From Streptomyces phaeolivaceus (GTDB lineage Bacteria; Actinomycetota; Actinomycetes; Streptomycetales; Streptomycetaceae): a DNA stretch of 64,000 bases. The stretch spans positions 6,262,001 through 6,326,000 of the forward strand of contig NZ_CP045096.1 in assembly GCF_009184865.1 (NCBI RefSeq), written 5' to 3'. Numbering within the stretch: the stretch's first letter is position 1; each line of letters starts with the position of its first letter. Shown here one piece after another: positions 18,058-26,217 of the stretch. The position numbers and the translations under genes were made by a program. The notes under the pieces are model-generated. The model worked only from the letters and a program-made list of their open reading frames with translations. It made no database searches and was not told the origin of the DNA.

Positions 18058-19055
18058 CCACCACCGTGCTGCGCACCGCCGACGAACTGCACGCACGCGC
18101 GCGTACGGGCCGCCGGGCCGTCGTGATGACGATGGGCGCCCTGCACGAGGGCCACGCCACCCTGATCCGCACCGCGCGCGAGATCGCCGGCCCCGCCGGC
18201 GAGGTCGTCGTCACCGTCTTCGTGAACCCCCTCCAGTTCGGCGCGGGCGAGGACCTCGACCGCTACCCGCGCACCCTGGACGCCGATGTCAAGCTCGCCG
18301 AGGCCTCGGGCGCCGACGTGGTGTTCGCCCCGGCCGTGGACGAGGTCTACCCGGGCGGCGAACCCCAGGTCCGGATCACCGCCGGTCCCATGGGGGAGCG
18401 GCTGGAGGGCGCAGCCCGCCCCGGGCACTTCGACGGCATGCTCACCGTCGTCGCCAAGCTCCTCCACCTCACCCGCCCCGACGTGGCGCTCTACGGACAG
18501 AAGGACGCCCAGCAGCTCGCCCTGATCCGCCGCATGGTCCGCGACCTGAACTTCGGCATGGAGATCGTGGGCGTCCCGACCGTCCGCGAGGCCGACGGCC
18601 TGGCCCTGTCCAGCCGCAACCGCTATCTGTCCGCCGAGGAGCGCCGTACGGCCCTGGCGCTCTCCCAGGCGCTGTTCGCGGGCCGCGACCGGCACGCCGC
18701 GCAGGAGGCGCTGCGCGCGCGTGCCCGCGAGGTGCCCGCCACGCGCGCGCGTGCCGAGGCGCTGAGTGCGATCGGCGAGTCCCGTGCCGCCGCCGACGCG
18801 CACGCCATGGCCAAGGCCACCCCCGGCGGTCCCGCCGCCGTCCGCGCCGCCGCCCGGCTGGTCCTCGACGAGGCCCTGCGCATGAAGCCGCCGCTCGCCC
18901 TGGACTACCTGGCCCTGGTCGACCCGTCCGACTTCACCGACATCCCCGACGGCTTCACCGGCGAAGCCGTCCTCGCCGTCGCCGCCCGGGTGGGGACGAC
19001 CCGGCTGATCGACAACATCCCCCTCACCTTCGGAACCTTCGGAGCCGCCTCGTGA
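18054..19055 (+). CDS. panC: pantothenate synthetase (pantoate--beta-alanine ligase)
   Basis: A 333-residue PanC, which condenses pantoate and beta-alanine with ATP to pantothenate. The nucleotidyl-transferase marks are [14 protein letters not shown] (HIGH-like), [30 protein letters not shown], and LSSRNRYLS (KMSKS equivalent). An insertion of about 45 residues (residues about 200-250, rich in Ala and Arg) makes it longer than E. coli PanC. The ATG overlaps the upstream stop, and the nadB GTG overlaps the panC stop, so three genes are coupled. Confidence 0.96.
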   Translation: MTTTVLRTADELHARARTGRRAVVMTMGALHEGHATLIRTAREIAGPAGEVVVTVFVNPLQFGAGEDLDRYPRTLDADVKLAEASGADVVFAPAVDEVYPGGEPQVRITAGPMGERLEGAARPGHFDGMLTVVAKLLHLTRPDVALYGQKDAQQLALIRRMVRDLNFGMEIVGVPTVREADGLALSSRNRYLSAEERRTALALSQALFAGRDRHAAQEALRARAREVPATRARAEALSAIGESRAAADAHAMAKATPGGPAAVRAAARLVLDEALRMKPPLALDYLALVDPSDFTDIPDGFTGEAVLAVAARVGTTRLIDNIPLTFGTFGAAS

Positions 19056-20767
19056 CGAGCACAGGCATACGACTGCACGCCCCAGCTCCCGGCTGGTCCG
19101 TCTCCGCCGACGTCGTGGTCGTCGGCTCCGGCGTCGCCGGTCTCACCGCCGCGCTGCGCTGCGAGGCCGCCGGCCTGCGCACGGTCGTCGTCACCAAGGC
19201 CCGACTGGACGACGGCTCCACCCGCTGGGCCCAGGGCGGCATCGCCGCCGCCCTCGGCGAGGGCGACACCCCCGAACAGCACCAGGACGACACCCTGGTG
19301 GCCGGCGCGGGCCTGTGCGACGAGGAGGCCGTACGGCTGCTCGTCACCGAGGGGCCCGACGCGGTGCGCCGGCTGATCGAGACCGGCGCCCACTTCGACG
19401 AGTCGGAGGAGGGCGGCCTGGAGCTGACCCGCGAGGGCGGCCACCACCGCCGCCGGATCGCCCACGCGGGCGGCGACGCCACCGGCGCCGAGATCTCCCG
19501 GGCCCTCGTCGAGGCCGTACGCGCGCGGGGCCTGCGCACGGTCGAGAACGCGCTCGTCCTGGACCTCCTGACCGACGCCGACGGCCGCACCGCCGGTGTC
19601 ACCCTGCACGTCATGGGCGAGGGCCAGCACGACGGCGTGGGCGCCGTCCACGCGCCCGCCGTCGTCCTCGCGACGGGCGGCATGGGCCAGGTCTTCTCGG
19701 CGACCACCAACCCGTCGGTGTCGACGGGCGACGGCGTGGCCCTCGCCCTGCGCGCGGGCGCGGAGGTCTCCGACCTCGAATTCGTGCAGTTCCACCCGAC
19801 CGTGCTGTTCCTCGGCGCGGACGCGGAGGGCCAGCAGCCCCTGGTCTCCGAGGCCGTGCGCGGCGAGGGCGCCCACCTGGTCGACGCCGACGGCACCCGC
19901 TTCATGCTCGGACAGCACGAACTCGCCGAGCTGGCACCCCGCGACATCGTCGCCAAGGGCATCACACGCCGCATGCTGGAACAGGGCGCCGAGCACATGT
20001 ACCTGGACGCCCGGCACTTCGGCGCCACCATGTGGGAGCACCGCTTCCCGACGATCCTCGCCGCCTGCCGCGCCCACGGCCTCGACCCGGTCACCGAGCC
20101 CATCCCGGTCGCCCCGGCCGCCCACTACGCCTCCGGCGGCGTCCGCACCGACTCCCACGGCCGGACCACCGTCCCCGGCCTCTACGCCTGCGGCGAGGTC
20201 GCCTGCACCGGCGTCCACGGCGCCAACCGGCTCGCCTCCAACTCCCTCCTGGAGGGTTTGGTCTACGCCGAGCGCATCGCCGCCGACATCGCCGCGGCCC
20301 ACGCCGGCGACGGCCTCCACGCGCGCGTGCCGCAGCCCGTCCCGTACGACGGGAAGCCCGCGCACCCGCTGCTCGCGCCGGAGATACGGTTCGCGATCCA
20401 GCGGACCATGACCGAGGGCGCCGGTGTCCTGCGCTCCGAGGCCTCCCTGGCGACCGCCGCCGGGTCCCTGGACCGGCTGCATGCGGCGGCCCGCGACGCC
20501 CTTGCCGAGAACGGCAAGACCGCCGAGCCCGGCGTGGACACCTGGGAGACCACCAACCTCCTGTGTGTGGCCCGGGTCCTGGTCGCCGCCGCCCGGCTGC
20601 GCGAGGAGACCCGCGGCTGCCACTGGCGCGAGGACGAGCCCGACCGCGACGACGCCGCCTGGCGCCGCCACATCGTCGTACGGCTGAATCCGGACCGGAC
20701 GCTCGCCGTACACACCACGGATACCGCAGACTTCCCCCCGACCCGGCCGCATCACCAGGAGCAGTGA
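19052..20767 (+). CDS. nadB: L-aspartate oxidase
   Basis: A 571-residue FAD enzyme that oxidises L-aspartate to iminoaspartate, the first step of NAD synthesis. The FAD-binding motif is [15 protein letters not shown] at about residue 20. Other marks are [36 protein letters not shown] and [19 protein letters not shown]. The GTG at 19052 overlaps the panC stop. nadC follows almost directly; quinolinate synthase (nadA) is not in the window and must be elsewhere. Confidence 0.96.
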   Translation: MTSTGIRLHAPAPGWSVSADVVVVGSGVAGLTAALRCEAAGLRTVVVTKARLDDGSTRWAQGGIAAALGEGDTPEQHQDDTLVAGAGLCDEEAVRLLVTEGPDAVRRLIETGAHFDESEEGGLELTREGGHHRRRIAHAGGDATGAEISRALVEAVRARGLRTVENALVLDLLTDADGRTAGVTLHVMGEGQHDGVGAVHAPAVVLATGGMGQVFSATTNPSVSTGDGVALALRAGAEVSDLEFVQFHPTVLFLGADAEGQQPLVSEAVRGEGAHLVDADGTRFMLGQHELAELAPRDIVAKGITRRMLEQGAEHMYLDARHFGATMWEHRFPTILAACRAHGLDPVTEPIPVAPAAHYASGGVRTDSHGRTTVPGLYACGEVACTGVHGANRLASNSLLEGLVYAERIAADIAAAHAGDGLHARVPQPVPYDGKPAHPLLAPEIRFAIQRTMTEGAGVLRSEASLATAAGSLDRLHAAARDALAENGKTAEPGVDTWETTNLLCVARVLVAAARLREETRGCHWREDEPDRDDAAWRRHIVVRLNPDRTLAVHTTDTADFPPTRPHHQEQ

Positions 20768-20772
20768 CAGAC

Positions 20773-21759
20773 GTGAGCACCCCCGAACTTCCCCTCGCCT
20801 CCGGCGGCGGCTGCGGCGACGGCTGCGCCTGCGGCGCCGACGACGGGCTGACCGACGAGGAGTATCTGGAGTGCGGGCTCGACCCCGCGCTCGCCCAGCT
20901 CCTGGCCGATGCCGGACTCGACCCCGTGGAGGTCGAGGACATCGCCAACGTCGCCATCCAGGAGGACCTGGACCACGGCGTGGACGTCACCACGGTCGCC
21001 ACGATCCCCGAGGACGCCCGCGCCACCGCCGACTTCACCGCCCGTGAGGACGGCGTCGTGGCGGGCCTCAGGGTCGCCGAGGCGGTCCTCTCGGTGGCCT
21101 GCTCCGACGAGTTCGAGGTCGAGCGGCACGTCGACGACGGCGACCGCGTGGTGGAGGGACAGAAGCTCCTCAGCGTCACCGGAGCCACCCGTGACCTCCT
21201 CACCGCCGAGCGCAGCGCCCTGAACCTGCTGTGCCGCCTCTCCGGCATCGCGACCGCCACGCGCGCGTGGGCGGACGCCCTGGAGGGCACGAAGGCGAAG
21301 GTCCGCGACACCCGGAAGACGACGCCGGGGCTGCGGTCCCTGGAGAAGTTCGCGGTCCGCTGCGGTGGCGGCCTGAACCACCGGATGTCGCTGTCCGACG
21401 CGGCCCTCGTCAAGGACAACCACGTGGTCGCGGCGGGCGGTGTCGCGCAGGCCTTCAAGGCGGTGCGCGAGATGTTCCCCGAGGTGCCCATCGAGGTCGA
21501 GGTCGACACCCTCCACCAGCTCCGCGAGGTCATCGACGCGGGCGCCGACCTGATCCTCCTGGACAACTTCACCCCGGTCGAGTGCGAGGAGGCCGTGGCG
21601 ATCGTCGACGGCCGCGCCCTGCTGGAGGCCTCGGGCCGGCTGACCCTCGGCAACGCGAAGGCGTACGCGGACACGGGCGTCGACTTCCTGGCGGTGGGAG
21701 CCCTGACGCACTCGTCTCCCATCCTCGACATCGGCCTCGACCTGCGCGCGGCCGAGTAG
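20773..21759 (+). CDS. nadC: nicotinate-nucleotide pyrophosphorylase (carboxylating)
   Basis: A 328-residue QPRTase, which makes nicotinate mononucleotide from quinolinate and PRPP. Family marks are EDLDHGVDVTT, ERSALNLLCRLSGIAT, DTRKTTPGLRSLEKFAVRCGGG, NHRMSLSDAALVKDNH, EVEVDTL, and ILLDNF. AGGAG ends 11 nt before GTG 20773. A GTG at 20764 overlapping the nadB stop is an alternative but is too close to that site. The first 20 residues are odd: four cysteines in a GGGCGDGCACGADDG stretch, absent from the conserved enzyme core. Confidence 0.95.
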   Translation: MSTPELPLASGGGCGDGCACGADDGLTDEEYLECGLDPALAQLLADAGLDPVEVEDIANVAIQEDLDHGVDVTTVATIPEDARATADFTAREDGVVAGLRVAEAVLSVACSDEFEVERHVDDGDRVVEGQKLLSVTGATRDLLTAERSALNLLCRLSGIATATRAWADALEGTKAKVRDTRKTTPGLRSLEKFAVRCGGGLNHRMSLSDAALVKDNHVVAAGGVAQAFKAVREMFPEVPIEVEVDTLHQLREVIDAGADLILLDNFTPVECEEAVAIVDGRALLEASGRLTLGNAKAYADTGVDFLAVGALTHSSPILDIGLDLRAAE

Positions 21760-21774
21760 GGACGGGGACGGGCC

Positions 21775-22572
21775 ATGCTGCTGACGATCGACGTGGGCAA
21801 CACCCACACCGTCCTCGGTCTGTTCGACGGCGAGGACATCGTCGAACACTGGCGCATCTCCACGGACGCGCGCCGCACCGCCGACGAACTGGCGGTCCTC
21901 CTCCAGGGCCTCATGGGCATGCACCCGCTGCTCGGCGAGGAACTGGGCGACGGCATCGACGGCATCGCGATCTGCGCGACCGTGCCGTCCGTCCTGCACG
22001 AACTCCGCGAGGTGACCCGCCGCTACTACGGCGACGTGCCCGCGGTCCTCGTCGAGCCGGGGGTGAAGACGGGCGTGCCGATCCTCACCGACAACCCCAA
22101 GGAGGTCGGCGCGGACCGCATCATCAACGCGGTCGCGGCGGTCGAGCTGTACGGCGGGCCCGCGGTCGTCGTGGACTTCGGTACGGCGACGACGTTCGAC
22201 GCGGTCAGCGCGCGCGGGGAGTACGTCGGCGGTGTCATCGCCCCCGGGATCGAGATCTCCGTCGAGGCGCTCGGGGTCAAGGGCGCGCAGCTGCGGAAGA
22301 TCGAGGTGGCCCGGCCGCGGAGTGTGATCGGGAAGAACACCGTCGAGGCCATGCAGTCCGGCATCGTGTACGGGTTCGCCGGGCAGGTGGACGGTGTGGT
22401 GGGGCGGATGGTGCGTGAGCTGGCCGACGATCCCGAGGAGGTGACGGTGATCGCCACGGGTGGGCTGGCGCCGATGGTGCTCGGGGAGTCCTCGGTGATC
22501 GACGAGCACGAGCCGTGGCTGACGCTGATCGGACTGCGGCTGGTGTACGAGCGGAACGTCTCGCGTCTTTGA
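21775..22572 (+). CDS. coaX: type III pantothenate kinase
   Basis: A 265-residue ASKHA-fold kinase that phosphorylates pantothenate, the first step to CoA. Phosphate 1 motif DVGNTHTVLGLF at the N-terminus, GADRIINAVAA, phosphate 2 VVDFGTATTFDAV and GGVIAPGIEIS are all present. The C-terminal VIATGGLAPMV carries the adenosine motif. It follows nadC by 15 bp, so one operon carries two pantothenate/CoA steps and two NAD steps. CoaX enzymes are usually insensitive to CoA feedback. Confidence 0.96.
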   Translation: MLLTIDVGNTHTVLGLFDGEDIVEHWRISTDARRTADELAVLLQGLMGMHPLLGEELGDGIDGIAICATVPSVLHELREVTRRYYGDVPAVLVEPGVKTGVPILTDNPKEVGADRIINAVAAVELYGGPAVVVDFGTATTFDAVSARGEYVGGVIAPGIEISVEALGVKGAQLRKIEVARPRSVIGKNTVEAMQSGIVYGFAGQVDGVVGRMVRELADDPEEVTVIATGGLAPMVLGESSVIDEHEPWLTLIGLRLVYERNVSRL

Positions 22573-22582
22573 GGGGTGTGTC

Positions 22583-22702
22583 GACTCTGCTGCGCAATTC
22601 GGCTGAGCAGCAGGGACCCGCTGGGAAAGCCGCACCGGCCACCGCGTCATCGCAGGTCGCGGTCCGGGCGGCGGAGGCTCCCTGGAATTGCGCAGCAGAG
22701 TC
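22583..22702. repeat. 18-bp perfect inverted repeat enclosing 84 bp (MITE-like)
   Basis: GACTCTGCTGCGCAATTC at 22583-22600 is repeated exactly as its reverse complement at 22685-22702. The 84 bp between them has no gene. The ends differ from the palindromic repeats found elsewhere in the window. It could be a small non-autonomous element or a long hairpin after coaX. Confidence 0.75.
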
Positions 22703-22726
22703 TGCGTCGTCCGTCTGCGGGTCGGT

Positions 22727-22895
22727 GGGGCTTCTCGCGCCGTTCCCCGCGCCCCTCAAGGGCCTGCGCCCCTCAAGGGCCTGCGCCCCTCAAGGGCCTG
22801 CGCCCCTCAAGGGCCTGCGCCCCTTCAGGGGCGAAAAGCGAGGGGCGCAGCCCCTGCTTTTTCAGGGGCGCGGGGAACGGCGCGAGAAGCCCTAC
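22727..22895. repeat. palindromic repeat, family A copy 1, with inner 17-bp tandem
   Basis: A 28-bp perfect inverted repeat, GGCTTCTCGCGCCGTTCCCC... at 22729-22756 and its complement at 22864-22891, encloses about 107 bp. Inside are three perfect copies of the 17-mer GGCCTGCGCCCCTCAAG (22761-22811) plus a fourth altered copy. The remaining sequence to 22991, ahead of the next gene, has no gene I can support. Located after coaX. Confidence 0.85.
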
Positions 22896-22991
22896 CGGAC
22901 GGTCAGTCGCCCCCCCCCACGTGGGTGGTCCCGTCGCGCCACGCCCTCTTCGTGTGATCTCTTTTGTCTGATTAGCGCGTATCGTCGCGAC

Positions 22992-23699
22992 ATGCCCACG
23001 CCTCACGGAACCCGCGGCGGCATGGCGTTCGGCGCCGAGGAGCTGCGTGTGCTCCGTCGTGCCCTCGCCCTCGCCCTCAACCCCAGTCCCGCCTCGGCGG
23101 AGGAGGTGCAGGACTGCCTTCGGCTCGCCGAGTCCGTCGACGAGGCGACCCGCGAGGAAGCCCGTCTGAGGGCCTTCCTGCTGGCCGACCTCGCCCGCTA
23201 CCGCGCCGCCCTCCCCGGCACGGTCACGGGCTACGCGGCGCTCCTCGCCCAGGCCCTGGACGCCGGGTACCGCCCCCACCCGGACGACCTCGCCGCCCTG
23301 CGCGCACTGCGCGGCAACCCCACCGCCGCGACCCTCCTGGAGCGCTGCCGCCCCCTCGTCGAACAGGACGTGCGCGCCCGCTTCGCGGGGTGCGCGGCCA
23401 CCTCGGCCGTGGTCGTTCCCGCCTCCCGCTCCGGCTCGGGTCGTGCCCGGCTCCGCCTCACCGCCCTGCCCGGCGGCCTCGCGGAACGCGACGTCCACGC
23501 GCGCGGTGCCGCCGACGAGCCGAAGCCGGCCCGGCCGTCCCGCCCCGCCGAGCCCGCCGAGAAGCCCGGCCCGGTGCCGCGCCCAGCCGCCCCGAGCCCG
23601 GCCCGCCGCCCCATCCCCACCCCAGGCGAGGTCTTCCCGCCCAAGCGGAAACCGGCCACCCCGCCCGCGAACCCGCCCCAACAACTGGCCGCCGTCTAG
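22992..23699 (+). CDS. conserved actinomycete hypothetical protein
   Basis: A 235-residue protein I cannot name. The N-terminal half (residues 10-125) is helical and Leu/Ala/Arg rich: FGAEELRVLRRALALALNPSPASAEEVQDCLRLAESVDEATREE, with TAATLLERCRPLVEQDVRARF. The C-terminal 80 residues are a Pro/Ala-rich tail with PTPGEVFPPKRKP near the end. There is no membrane segment. ATG 22992 is chosen because the reading upstream runs through the palindromic repeat. It is followed after 19 bp by a small membrane protein gene. Confidence 0.75.
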   Translation: MPTPHGTRGGMAFGAEELRVLRRALALALNPSPASAEEVQDCLRLAESVDEATREEARLRAFLLADLARYRAALPGTVTGYAALLAQALDAGYRPHPDDLAALRALRGNPTAATLLERCRPLVEQDVRARFAGCAATSAVVVPASRSGSGRARLRLTALPGGLAERDVHARGAADEPKPARPSRPAEPAEKPGPVPRPAAPSPARRPIPTPGEVFPPKRKPATPPANPPQQLAAV

Positions 23700-23718
23700 C
23701 GCTGGCTACCCTGGACGC

Positions 23719-23910
23719 ATGGACTACGTCTCCGCGCTGCTGCCCCCCTTCGTGATGGCCGTGCTGTTCATCGGCGTCATCAGGGTGATCGTGAAGACCC
23801 AGGGCGGCCCCAACAAGGCCAAGGAGGACGCGGTCGTCGACGCGGCCCTCGCCCGCGCGGAGAACGCCCGCCAGGCCGACGGCGCCGACTCCCGGGGCAC
23901 CGGCGTCTGA
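23719..23910 (+). CDS. small single-span membrane protein
   Basis: A 63-residue protein: one membrane helix (ALLPPFVMAVLFIGVIRVIV, about residues 6-25) followed by a charged cytoplasmic tail with a helical AVVDAALARAENARQ. Such small proteins are conserved at this place in Streptomyces; the function is unknown. It is immediately followed by a strong rho-independent terminator, so it is the last gene of its transcript. Confidence 0.75.
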   Translation: MDYVSALLPPFVMAVLFIGVIRVIVKTQGGPNKAKEDAVVDAALARAENARQADGADSRGTGV

Positions 23911-23926
23911 CGCACCCCGCCCCATC

Positions 23927-23970
23927 GGCGTACGACTCGTATGTTCTTCGAGTCGTACGCCCTTTTTGTT
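23927..23970 (+). terminator. rho-independent terminator
   Basis: A 13-bp perfect stem GGCGTACGACTCG/CGAGTCGTACGCC (23927-23939 and 23949-23961), a 9-nt loop and a CTTTTTGTT tract. It ends the transcript of the small membrane protein and insulates the BlaI-like gene that starts 38 bp later. Confidence 0.9.
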
Positions 23971-24007
23971 CTGTTTCTTGGGGTTTCTTCGGATATCGTG
24001 CGGAACT

Positions 24008-24505
24008 GTGCCTCGCCCCTTGGGAGAACTCGAAGACGCGGTCATGACGCGGGTGTGGAAGTGGAACCGCCCGGTGACCGTTCGGGAAGTCCTGGAAGAC
24101 CTTCAGCGGGAACGGTCCATCGCGTACACCACGGTGATGACCGTTCTGGACAATCTCCATCAGAAGGGCTGGGTGCGCCGGGAGGCGGAAGGCCGGGCCT
24201 ATCGATATGAGGCGGTCTCCACCCGCGCCGCCTACTCGGCCGCACTGATGAACGAAGCCTGGTCGCAGAGCGACAACCCCGCCGCCGCTCTCGTCGCCTT
24301 CTTCGGGATGATGAGCGAGGAACAACGCCAGGCGCTCACCGACGCCGTACGCATGGTGCAGGGCCCTGACCCCGTCAAACCCGAACCGGCACCGCCCGCG
24401 GCCCCGGTCGCCGAAACCCCTGCCGAAACCGCCGGCGAATCCGCCGAATCGTCCGGCGAAACACAGGGGACCCCCGGCGAATCACCGGATCTCCCCGGGC
24501 GATAG
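24008..24505 (+). CDS. BlaI/MecI/CopY-family transcriptional regulator
   Basis: A 165-residue repressor-like protein. The winged helix is GELEDAVMTRVWKWNRPVTVREVLEDLQ followed by IAYTTVMTVLDNLHQKGWVRREAEGRAYRYEA, the family's classic motif. The second part of the BlaI domain (about 75-115) should dimerise. The last 45 residues are a low-complexity Pro/Ala/Glu tail. No BlaR1/M56 sensor protease gene is adjacent, so it is an orphan and must be inactivated in another way. GTG 24008 is the start; it directly follows the terminator, so its promoter must lie within the 38-bp gap or the terminator tail. Confidence 0.88.
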   Translation: MPRPLGELEDAVMTRVWKWNRPVTVREVLEDLQRERSIAYTTVMTVLDNLHQKGWVRREAEGRAYRYEAVSTRAAYSAALMNEAWSQSDNPAAALVAFFGMMSEEQRQALTDAVRMVQGPDPVKPEPAPPAAPVAETPAETAGESAESSGETQGTPGESPDLPGR

Positions 24506-24514
24506 CGTCCGCTC

Positions 24515-25048
24515 ATGCCAGCAACGAGTCCCGAAGTACCCGCAAAAGCCATCACCGTCAGGCGGGCTCGGACCAGCGATGTCCCGCACGTGCGCCGCCT
24601 CCTCGACTCGTTCGTCCAGCGCCGCATCCTGCTCGACAAAGCGACGGTCACGCTTTACGAGGACATCCAGGAGTTCTGGGTGGCGGAACGGGACGACAAC
24701 GCCGAGGTCGTCGGCTGCGGGGCACTGCACGTCATGTGGGAAGACCTCGCGGAAGTCCGCACTCTCGCGGTGAACCCGGACGCCAAGGGTCTCGGCGTCG
24801 GCCACCAGTTGTTGGAGAAGTTGCTCCACACCGCTCGCTGGCTCGGTGTTCGCCGGGTTTTCTGCCTGACCTTCGAAGTCGAGTTCTTCGCGAAGCACGG
24901 CTTCGTGGAGATCGGTGAGACTCCGGTCGACACCGATGTGTACGCGGAGCTGCTGCGTTCCTATGACGAGGGCGTCGCGGAGTTCCTCGGTCTCGAACGA
25001 GTGAAACCGAACACCTTGGGCAACAGCCGGATGCTTCTGCATCTGTGA
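24515..25048 (+). CDS. argA: amino-acid N-acetyltransferase (short ArgA-like GNAT)
   Basis: A 177-residue GNAT enzyme similar to the short actinobacterial N-acetylglutamate synthase (Rv2747 type). It begins VRRARTSDVPHVRRLLDSF and has WEDLAEVRTLAVNPDAKGLGVGHQLLEKLL with the acetyl-CoA loop (GLGVGH). FCLTFEVEFFAKHGF at about residue 120 is diagnostic for this subgroup. It would acetylate glutamate for arginine synthesis, with acetyl-CoA as donor. No arginine genes are nearby, so the symbol is by family only. It lies 10 bp after the BlaI-like gene and may be co-transcribed. Confidence 0.82.
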   Translation: MPATSPEVPAKAITVRRARTSDVPHVRRLLDSFVQRRILLDKATVTLYEDIQEFWVAERDDNAEVVGCGALHVMWEDLAEVRTLAVNPDAKGLGVGHQLLEKLLHTARWLGVRRVFCLTFEVEFFAKHGFVEIGETPVDTDVYAELLRSYDEGVAEFLGLERVKPNTLGNSRMLLHL

Positions 25049-25149
25049 TCGTCGCCGGAGACCCTTTGTCCGAAACGCGATGTTTCCGGTCTTCCCCGGG
25101 CTCCTCGCTCTCTCCGCGTCCTCTCCCCGGTCTCTCCCAGGGGTTTGTG

Positions 25150-25205
25150 TTTTTCCTGGAAAAGCGGTTTGCTTTCCGACGTACTGCAGTACTGCATATA
25201 ACAGG
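25150..25205 (+). promoter_or_regulatory. probable lsr2 promoter with GTACTGCAGTAC palindrome
   Basis: The gap before lsr2 is clearly richer in A and T than its surroundings. TTGCTT (25169-25174) and TGCATA (25193-25198) are 18 bp apart and could be the -35 and -10 boxes. The 12-bp palindrome GTACTGCAGTAC (25181-25192) lies between them, a fitting operator place. AT-rich sequence upstream could also be a site for Lsr2 autoregulation, which is inference. Confidence 0.4.
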
Positions 25206-25270
25206 GGACGTGAAACAGCGGCGCTCGCCGCAGGCCCTCGGCCCTGAAGTTATCGATGAAAGGAAATCCG

Positions 25271-25606
25271 GTGGCACAGAAGGTTCAGGTCCTTCTTGTC
25301 GACGACCTCGACGGCGGCGAGGCGGACGAGACCGTGACGTTCGCGCTGGACGGCAAGACGTACGAGATCGACCTCACGACCGCCAACGCCGACAAGCTTC
25401 GCGGCCTTCTCGACCCCTATGTCAAGGGTGGTCGACGTACCGGAGGCCGTGCCGCGGGCGGGCGCGGCAAGGCCCGTGCCGCTTCCGGTGGCAGCCAGGA
25501 CACCGCGGCCATCCGCGCCTGGGCGAAGGAGAACGGCTACGAGGTCAACGACCGCGGTCGCGTCCCCGCCTCCATCCGCGAGGCCTACGAGAAGGCCAAC
25601 GGCTGA
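25271..25606 (+). CDS. lsr2: Lsr2 nucleoid-associated protein
   Basis: A 111-residue Lsr2, the actinobacterial H-NS-like protein that bridges DNA and silences AT-rich, often horizontally acquired genes. The N-terminal dimer domain begins MAQKVQVLLVDDLDGGEADETVTFALDGKTYEIDL. The C-terminal Lsr2 domain has IRAWAKENGYEVNDRGRVPASIREAYEKANG with the AT-hook-like GRV loop (RGR). GTG 25271 is chosen over ATG 25256 because AAAGGAA lies properly before it and the family begins (M)AQK. The 3' end overlaps a convergent gene by 22 bp. Confidence 0.97.
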   Translation: MAQKVQVLLVDDLDGGEADETVTFALDGKTYEIDLTTANADKLRGLLDPYVKGGRRTGGRAAGGRGKARAASGGSQDTAAIRAWAKENGYEVNDRGRVPASIREAYEKANG

Positions 25607-26217
25607 GATTCCGACGGCCCGGTGCTCACGCGCCGCAGCCGGACGCGGTGGCAGTGCGTCGCCACCGTGTCCACCACTCGCACGAGGTCGGGGGCGCCCC
25701 CACCGCCCCCCAACGCCGACATGCTCGGCAGCGAGGGTTCCACCTCGCACCCCGGCTCGGGGGGCCGCAGCCAGTCGGCGGCCCCCTGTGAACCGGCCTC
25801 CCCGCGCACGTCCCCGAGCCTTCCGGCCCCGCCCGGAGGTGCCGGCGCCTCCAGGTGACCGCCCGTTCCGACGGCAGTGAGGTCCAGGGCGAGGCCGCCC
25901 CAGTCCAGCCACTCCAGCAGCCCCGGCAGCTCCTCCGCGCTCCCCGCCGCGACCAGCAGCAGCATCCGCCCGCCGCGCAGCGCCACCGGTGAGCCCGGAC
26001 CGGGTACCGGGCCCAGATGCCGCAGCGCCGCGACCCCCGCTTCCGCCGGTACGTCGAGCACATCGAAGCGCAGGCCCGTAAGGAGATGTACGGGCGTCCC
26101 GGGCACGGTCGCCCAGCCGAGATCGTTCTCGTACCACTGCCGCACCGCGTCACACGCGAAGTCGCCCGGGGTCCCGCTCGGGTCGAGCGGTCGGCGGGGA
26201 AGGGGGACGATGGCCAT
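25585..26217 (-). CDS. SCO3374-family hypothetical protein
   Basis: A 210-residue protein conserved between lsr2 and clpC in Streptomyces. It begins MAIVPLPRRPLDPSGTPGDFACDAVRQWYENDLGWATVPGTPVHLLTGLRFDVLDVPAEAG, which resembles the N-terminal part of bifunctional primase/polymerase-type proteins. A later VALRGGRMLLLVAAGSAEELPGLLEWLDWG follows, then a low-complexity linker and a C-terminal ATHCHRVRLRR. No catalytic motif can be assigned. The start ATG is 26217. The stop lies inside the lsr2 3' end, so the two genes overlap tail to tail by 22 bp. Confidence 0.75.
   Translation of the reverse strand: MAIVPLPRRPLDPSGTPGDFACDAVRQWYENDLGWATVPGTPVHLLTGLRFDVLDVPAEAGVAALRHLGPVPGPGSPVALRGGRMLLLVAAGSAEELPGLLEWLDWGGLALDLTAVGTGGHLEAPAPPGGAGRLGDVRGEAGSQGAADWLRPPEPGCEVEPSLPSMSALGGGGGAPDLVRVVDTVATHCHRVRLRRVSTGPSESQPLAFS

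Noticed and set aside
22905..22935. C-rich run as a 6C-type small RNA
   Set aside because: A run of nine C is present, but I could not find the two C-loop hairpins that define that RNA.
22515..22991. N-terminal extension of the hypothetical protein at 22992
   Set aside because: The extension reads through the coaX 3' end, the MITE-like repeat and the family A palindrome.
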